Source of the DNA: Clostridia bacterium
Lineage (GTDB): Bacteria > Bacillota_A > Clostridia > Oscillospirales > CAG-272
DNA length: 7,925 bases
Direction: 5' to 3'
Assembly: GCA_017632155.1 (NCBI GenBank)
Contig: JAGBRZ010000124.1
Coordinates: 1-7,925, forward strand
The notes below the pieces were generated by a model, which saw nothing but the letters and a program-made list of their open reading frames with translations, was not told the DNA's origin and made no database searches. A program made the translations under genes and the position numbers. Below are positions 5,033 through 7,925 of this stretch, one piece after another (positions within the stretch are counted from its first letter, which is position 1; each line of letters starts with the position of its first letter).

Positions 5033-5469
5033 TAATGAAAAAATATATTCCGGCAATAATTAGAGGAATCATAGCAGGAGCCATTACAATCCTTTTGGGT
5101 GGGGCTGTTGGTTTAGCGTTTCCAAATTTTTACGTTTCGGGCTTGCATTTGATTTGGCAGGTTTGCTTTTGGAGTTTGCTGGTCTTTGTGCCGTTTTCTA
5201 TTTGCAGAATAGGGGTGTTGTTTTATCATAAAGTCAAAAAGCATCCAAAAGATAATCGTAAATTTTGGAATTCGTTAGATTTTGTTTTAACATATATCTT
5301 TAGTGTGATATGGCAAGCATTGATTTTAGATAATTTTGAAACTCATTATGCTTTAGTGTACGGAAGCGTAATTGCATTTGTTTCTGCAATCTTCGGAATT
5401 GTTAGTTGGTATGATTCAAAAAACAATGAGGAGAAAAAGAGCAAGAAGCGTTCTAAACGGAAGAAATAA
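5029..5469 (+). CDS. Unknown membrane protein with four predicted helices, 146 aa
   Basis: Four hydrophobic segments are visible at about residues 6-30 (IPAIIRGIIAGAITILLGG), 38-64 (LIWQVCFWSLLVFVPFSI), 80-102 (FVLTYIFSVIWQALIL) and 105-128 (YALVYGSVIAFVSAIFGIV). A strongly basic tail (KKSKKRSKRKK) should lie in the cytoplasm. I recognise no family; a small accessory or immunity-type membrane protein is possible. GTG 5029 is taken as the start because AAAAGGA lies 7 bases upstream and GTGA overlaps the preceding stop; ATG 5035 is the alternative. The two-gene pair is probably translated together. No terminator separates it from the zinc-ribbon gene. Confidence 0.65.
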   Translation: MIMKKYIPAIIRGIIAGAITILLGGAVGLAFPNFYVSGLHLIWQVCFWSLLVFVPFSICRIGVLFYHKVKKHPKDNRKFWNSLDFVLTYIFSVIWQALILDNFETHYALVYGSVIAFVSAIFGIVSWYDSKNNEEKKSKKRSKRKK

Positions 5470-5484
5470 GAGTGAGGTGTATCC

Positions 5485-5727
5485 ATGGAGAAGACAGTCA
5501 AACGAATCCCCATCGCTCGCTGTCCCGTTCCCGATTGCGGAAGAACGTTGATGTACAGCGGAGATCCTAAAGATAAGCATACCGTCATGCTGAGTATAGC
5601 CGGTGATGGATACCAGGGCAAGACCATGATGTGTCCCAAGTGCAAGACGGTGTTGAAGGTTATTGAAAAGCCGAAAGTCGCGGCAGGGTATATCTCTCTG
5701 CCAATCATCAGCTGTATCGAATGCTGA
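5485..5727 (+). CDS. Small zinc-ribbon protein, 80 aa
   Basis: Cys13 and Cys18 (CPVPDC) and Cys50 and Cys53 (CPKC) make a four-cysteine zinc ribbon. A further CIEC sits at the extreme C-terminus (77 and 80). The region between holds a short beta-rich stretch (HTVMLSIAGDGYQGK). I cannot assign a family or function; small zinc ribbons in mobile elements usually bind nucleic acid or protein. ATG 5485 follows GAGGTG (5474-5479) by 5 bases. Codon use is less AT-rich than in the membrane protein before it and resembles the LexA-like gene, so it seems to belong to the element backbone. A nic-like sequence and a strong terminator follow. Confidence 0.75.
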   Translation: MEKTVKRIPIARCPVPDCGRTLMYSGDPKDKHTVMLSIAGDGYQGKTMMCPKCKTVLKVIEKPKVAAGYISLPIISCIEC

Positions 5728-5749
5728 TAAAATACAATTGAAAGTGAAG

Positions 5750-5775
5750 CTATCCTCCCGGCTGTGAATTCGGGA
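5750..5775 (+). other. Candidate oriT core resembling the IncP/RP4 nic region
   Basis: CTATCCTCCCGGCTG (5750-5764) matches the RP4 nic region CTATCCTGCCCGGCTG as I remember it, except for one missing G at the position next to the nick. TCCCG (5756-5760) and CGGGA (5771-5775) form a small hairpin just after it. The site lies about 950 bases upstream of a MobP-type relaxase, within the mobilisation region. P-type relaxases usually cut within a YATCCTG-like sequence. The missing G and the absence of a clear inverted repeat on the 5' side keep this a candidate. Confidence 0.4.
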
Positions 5776-5785
5776 ATCAAGGGTC

Positions 5786-5840
5786 AAGCATCAGAGCAAA
5801 TGAGCGGAGCAGGTCTCCGCCTTGTTCTGGTGCTTTTTTT
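5786..5840 (+). terminator. Very strong intrinsic terminator after the zinc-ribbon gene
   Basis: Bases 5786-5799 pair with 5822-5835 over 14 positions with two G-T wobbles. Above a small internal loop, GCGGAG (5804-5809) pairs with CTCCGC (5815-5820), and seven T follow in 5834-5840. This should end transcription from the LexA-like/zinc-ribbon side before the excisionase-like gene. Its proximity to the nic-like site means part of it could also belong to a structured oriT. Confidence 0.85.
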
Positions 5841-5876
5841 CGTTACATAAAAACTATGAAAGGATGGTGTTTCGAA

Positions 5877-6092
5877 ATGTTAGAATCCATTATTAAGAAC
5901 TACGATGAGCTCCCATTGTTCCTAAATGCCAAAAATCTTTCCAAGGTCTTGGGCTTGTCCGAATCCAGCGTTTACGAGCTGATGCACGAGAAGGATTTTC
6001 CTTCGCTTTGTATCGGGAGCAGGCTGGTCGTTCCCAAAGAGCATTTCAAAAAATGGGTGGACGAGCAAATTGAGAAGAAAAATCGAAAATGA
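5877..6092 (+). CDS. Excisionase-like (HTH_17/MerR-type) DNA-binding protein, 71 aa
   Basis: Residues 16-62 follow the pattern of excisionase and AlpA-type winged helices: FLNAKNLSKVLGLSESSVYE is the helix-turn-helix, then FPSLCIGSRLVVPKEHF is the wing, with KKWVDEQIEKKN as the last helix. Such proteins bend DNA at attachment sites for excision or regulate mobility genes. ATG 5877 is preferred: AAAGGATGGTG (5859-5869) lies just upstream, while the earlier in-frame ATG 5856 has no ribosome site. The same 11 bases precede the XRE-pseudokinase start. No integrase is visible in this window. The position ahead of the ribbon-helix-helix and relaxase genes also allows a role at oriT. A hairpin spans its stop codon. 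Confidence 0.8.
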   Translation: MLESIIKNYDELPLFLNAKNLSKVLGLSESSVYELMHEKDFPSLCIGSRLVVPKEHFKKWVDEQIEKKNRK

Positions 6093-6106
6093 TGAGTTTT
6101 CGATTT
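6080..6106. repeat. Perfect 10-bp inverted repeat across the excisionase-like stop codon
   Basis: AAATCGAAAA (6080-6089) pairs with TTTTCGATTT (6097-6106) around a 7-base loop holding the TGA. No T-run follows, so it is not a typical terminator. CGATTTCGA at 6101-6109 recurs at 6191-6199, which suggests a protein-binding motif used repeatedly in this leader. Confidence 0.6.
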
Positions 6107-6240
6107 CGAAGCAGGATAAAGCCGCTTAGCTCGCGGCACACAACAGCGCCCGGCAACGCCGGTCGCAGGCGATTTAGGGGGTGTTTGGGGCGATTTCGAG
6201 AAATTTCAAAATCGTTCCGGTCTCCTTCGCGCTTAGCTCT
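6107..6240. promoter_or_regulatory. GC-rich, hairpin-dense leader before the mobilisation genes
   Basis: No gene is visible. GCCGC (6121-6125)/GCGGC (6133-6137) and CCGGC/GCCGG around AAC (6150-6162) are short hairpins. CGATTT (6191-6196) pairs with AAATCG (6209-6214), enclosing the palindrome GAAATTTC. CGCTTAGCTC is an exact direct repeat at 6123-6132 and 6230-6239. This density of symmetry upstream of a ribbon-helix-helix protein and relaxase suggests an oriT or an operator for the accessory protein. I see no clear promoter. Confidence 0.45.
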
Positions 6241-6279
6241 TTCAAAATCGCGCGTTACGCAGTTTTGAAGTGCTTTTTT
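6241..6279 (+). terminator. Terminator-like hairpin in the mobilisation leader
   Basis: TTCAAAA (6241-6247) pairs with TTTTGAA (6263-6269), continuing inward with a T-G wobble, one C-A mismatch and GCG/CGC around a 5-base loop. Three to four bases later comes a run of six T (6274-6279). It may terminate or attenuate transcription 30 bases before the ribbon-helix-helix gene, or be an oriT hairpin. Confidence 0.45.
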
Positions 6280-6308
6280 GAATTTGAAACACAGAAAGGA
6301 AAAAGAAA

Positions 6309-6722
6309 ATGGCTGAAAAATCTTCAGAAAAGATGCCGACAAAGGGAATAAGAATGCCCGAAGAGCAATGGGAAATGTGCCAGGAAAAGGCAAAAGAGCT
6401 TGGCTATCACAATCCAAGTGAATTCGTTCGTGACGCAATTGATTTTTATGTTGAATGGACCAATCGAGAATCCTCTGAAAAGTTTTTAACTCCCGCGCTT
6501 GAATCGGTCGTGAGAGGAATTGTTAAAGACAGTGAGGACAGAACTGCTCGGTTACTTTTCAAAATGGTGGTTGATATAAATCTCATTACTCGAATCATTT
6601 GTTCAGATTTAAATTACTCTGAGGCCGACCTCAGAAGGCTCAGACAAGAGTCTGTTCGCATCGTAAGTGATACCAATGGCACGATCCATCTCGGTGAGAA
6701 TACGGCAGCATGGCACGACTGA
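6309..6722 (+). CDS. Ribbon-helix-helix relaxosome accessory protein, 137 aa
   Basis: Residues about 10-50 form a ribbon-helix-helix: the strand KGIRMPEEQW, then helices MCQEKAKELGYHNPSEFVRD and IDFYVEWTNR. The remainder is helical and may mediate oligomerisation or contact with the relaxase. Such proteins (MobC-like in role) bind oriT, help load the relaxase and often repress the mobilisation operon. ATG 6309 follows AAAGGA (6295-6300) by 8 bases. The gene overlaps the relaxase start by 13 bases, which is strong evidence for a shared function. The hairpin-dense leader immediately upstream is its likely binding region. I infer the relaxosome role from the fold and neighbour, not from a specific family match. 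Confidence 0.8.
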   Translation: MAEKSSEKMPTKGIRMPEEQWEMCQEKAKELGYHNPSEFVRDAIDFYVEWTNRESSEKFLTPALESVVRGIVKDSEDRTARLLFKMVVDINLITRIICSDLNYSEADLRRLRQESVRIVSDTNGTIHLGENTAAWHD

Positions 6723-7925
6723 TATTCAAAGCTCCGTACTATCAGCCTCGTTCAAAAGTTCCATCGGGGAGCACTCGCGGTGGTTACGCTAATTATATTG
6801 CCACTCGCGAGGGGGTGGAGATACTACCTCGCGGTGGTATGGTGGGATATATCGGAGAGCGTCGTGGCTCAAACGGTCTCTTTTCTGACGATGGTGACCC
6901 CGTTATTCTCTCGCAGATCACGAAGGAAATGGATGAGCATGAGGGGAATATCTGGGGCTTGGTCTTCTCTTTGACGCGAGAAGATGCAGAAAGACTTGGC
7001 TACAATCAGGCAAGTCAATGGGTATCTCTTCTGCGTTCTCATCGTAGCGATATCGCTCGCGAGATGCATATTGCTCCGAAAAATCTTCGATGGTATGCGG
7101 CGTATCATAACGCGGAAGGGCATCCTCACGTGCATGTGCTTGTCTGGTCGAGTGATCCGCAAGAGCCATATCTCTCGACCGTTGGTATTCATAACATCAA
7201 ACAGACCTTCGCTGCCGATATCTTTCGCCAGGATAACATCTCTAATTACAAGAAGCAGACCCAGGCTCGTGACGAATTGAAAGCAGAATTCCGCATCCGA
7301 ATTGCTGAGATCAACAAGGAGATCCAAAGCGGTGCTTTCTCTGTTTCGGCAGATCTCGTCTACAAGCTCGAAGAGCTTTCGGTCGCACTTGATAATCATA
7401 AAGGCAAAAAAGTTTACGGTTATCTCTCAAAGAAAAACAAAGATCTGGTGGATGAGATCGTGAAAATGGTTGCCCAGGACGAGAAGATCACCGAACTCTA
7501 TGACCTATGGTACAAGCTTCAATGTGAAAATTATCGTAACTATACCGATCAAATGCCAAAAAAGATACCGCTGGAAACAAATAAAGAATTCAAGTCTCTG
7601 CGGAACTTTGTGGTCAAGTCTGCCTCTGAAATGCTCACGGATATTCCCGAACCGAGTGATTTTGATGACGATTATATTTGGTATCGGAAGTACGGTGACA
7701 ACGAAACTGTTCTGCGCTTCAAGGCAGAGGACGGTAATGCTCACGCGCAGTATCTCTATGCCCGTAGGCTTCTTGAAGATGACGATCCCGAAGAGGCTGA
7801 GCACTGGCTGAAGCAATCTGCATCTAAGGGAAATCATCTTGCTATGTATATGCTTTATAAATGCTATCGCGACGGCAAGATCGAGGATCGTGAGGGTGAG
7901 AAAATGAGATATCTGCTCATGGCGG
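6710..7925 (+). CDS. MobP3-type relaxase with C-terminal Sel1-like repeats, N-terminal 405 residues (runs off window)
   Basis: The frame is open from ATG 6710 to the right edge without a break. The N-terminus MARLIFKAPYYQPRSK, then GGYANYIATREGVE and GYIGERRGSNGLFSD, is the pattern of MobP3 relaxases of Firmicutes elements. Tyr26 or Tyr29 is the likely catalytic tyrosine. The metal-binding histidines are H138, H140 and H142 in EGHPHVHVLVW. Relaxases cut one strand at oriT, stay bound through tyrosine and lead the strand into the recipient. From about residue 345 the sequence turns into Sel1-like helical repeats (AHAQYLYARRLLEDDDPEEA, then AEHWLKQSASKGNHLAMYML), probably for protein contacts. 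The start overlaps the ribbon-helix-helix gene by 13 bases with only a weak ribosome site, so translation is probably coupled. The rest of the protein lies beyond the window. Confidence 0.9.
   Translation, partial: MARLIFKAPYYQPRSKVPSGSTRGGYANYIATREGVEILPRGGMVGYIGERRGSNGLFSDDGDPVILSQITKEMDEHEGNIWGLVFSLTREDAERLGYNQASQWVSLLRSHRSDIAREMHIAPKNLRWYAAYHNAEGHPHVHVLVWSSDPQEPYLSTVGIHNIKQTFAADIFRQDNISNYKKQTQARDELKAEFRIRIAEINKEIQSGAFSVSADLVYKLEELSVALDNHKGKKVYGYLSKKNKDLVDEIVKMVAQDEKITELYDLWYKLQCENYRNYTDQMPKKIPLETNKEFKSLRNFVVKSASEMLTDIPEPSDFDDDYIWYRKYGDNETVLRFKAEDGNAHAQYLYARRLLEDDDPEEAEHWLKQSASKGNHLAMYMLYKCYRDGKIEDREGEKMRYLLMA

Noticed and set aside
6780..7280. Two further + strand open frames (6780-6974 and 6984-7280)
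   Set aside because: Both lie in another frame inside the relaxase and have no ribosome sites or family features.
6869..7399. Long open frame on the minus strand opposite the relaxase
   Set aside because: It is a shadow of the relaxase, whose motifs and unbroken + strand frame are clear; the minus-strand product has no recognisable features.

Overview
The window looks like part of an integrative and conjugative (or mobilizable) element from a Clostridia-type Firmicute, probably a gut Lachnospiraceae/Oscillospiraceae relative. The grounds are strong GGAGG ribosome sites, consensus TTGACA/TATAAT promoters with 17-base spacers, short tightly packed small genes, a DUF6809-type protein, an element-borne LexA-like repressor, an excisionase-like helix-turn-helix protein, and a ribbon-helix-helix protein directly followed by a MobP3-type relaxase. 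No rRNA, tRNA, CRISPR array or transposase is visible. All genes are on the + strand.

Layout. (1) 1-626: the end of an unknown gene, a 61-aa unknown protein and a DUF6809-like protein, closed by a terminator-like hairpin. (2) 627-1124: about 500 bases without a gene, rich in inverted and imperfect direct repeats, ending in an operator-like array. (3) 1125-4004: an AT-rich, self-contained module with its own consensus promoter and a strong intrinsic terminator. It encodes a 585-aa fusion of an XRE-type DNA-binding domain, an unknown middle region and an aminoglycoside-phosphotransferase-like domain that has lost its catalytic residues; an overlapping DEDDh 3'-5' exonuclease; a 59-aa protein with a duplicated NPNN motif; and a 55-aa coiled-coil protein. 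(4) 4045-4781: a LexA-like self-cleaving repressor whose consensus promoter lies between two identical 14-bp operators. (5) 4799-5469: an AT-rich pair, a helical 77-aa protein and a four-helix membrane protein. (6) 5485-5840: a zinc-ribbon protein, a sequence resembling the IncP/RP4 nic region, and a very strong terminator. (7) 5877-7925: excisionase-like protein, a hairpin-rich leader, the ribbon-helix-helix protein and the relaxase, which runs off the window.

How it may work together (inference): the LexA-like repressor would hold the element quiescent and release it after DNA damage; the excisionase-like protein would act in excision or regulation; the ribbon-helix-helix protein and relaxase would process oriT for transfer. 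Region 3 looks like cargo inserted between a promoter-region duplication: an exact 20-bp repeat occurs upstream of both the XRE-pseudokinase gene and the LexA-like gene, and both promoters share CCTATTGACA. Its architecture (sensor-like regulator, nuclease, two small proteins) makes it the best candidate for an undescribed accessory system, possibly defence-related, but no function is shown by the sequence alone.
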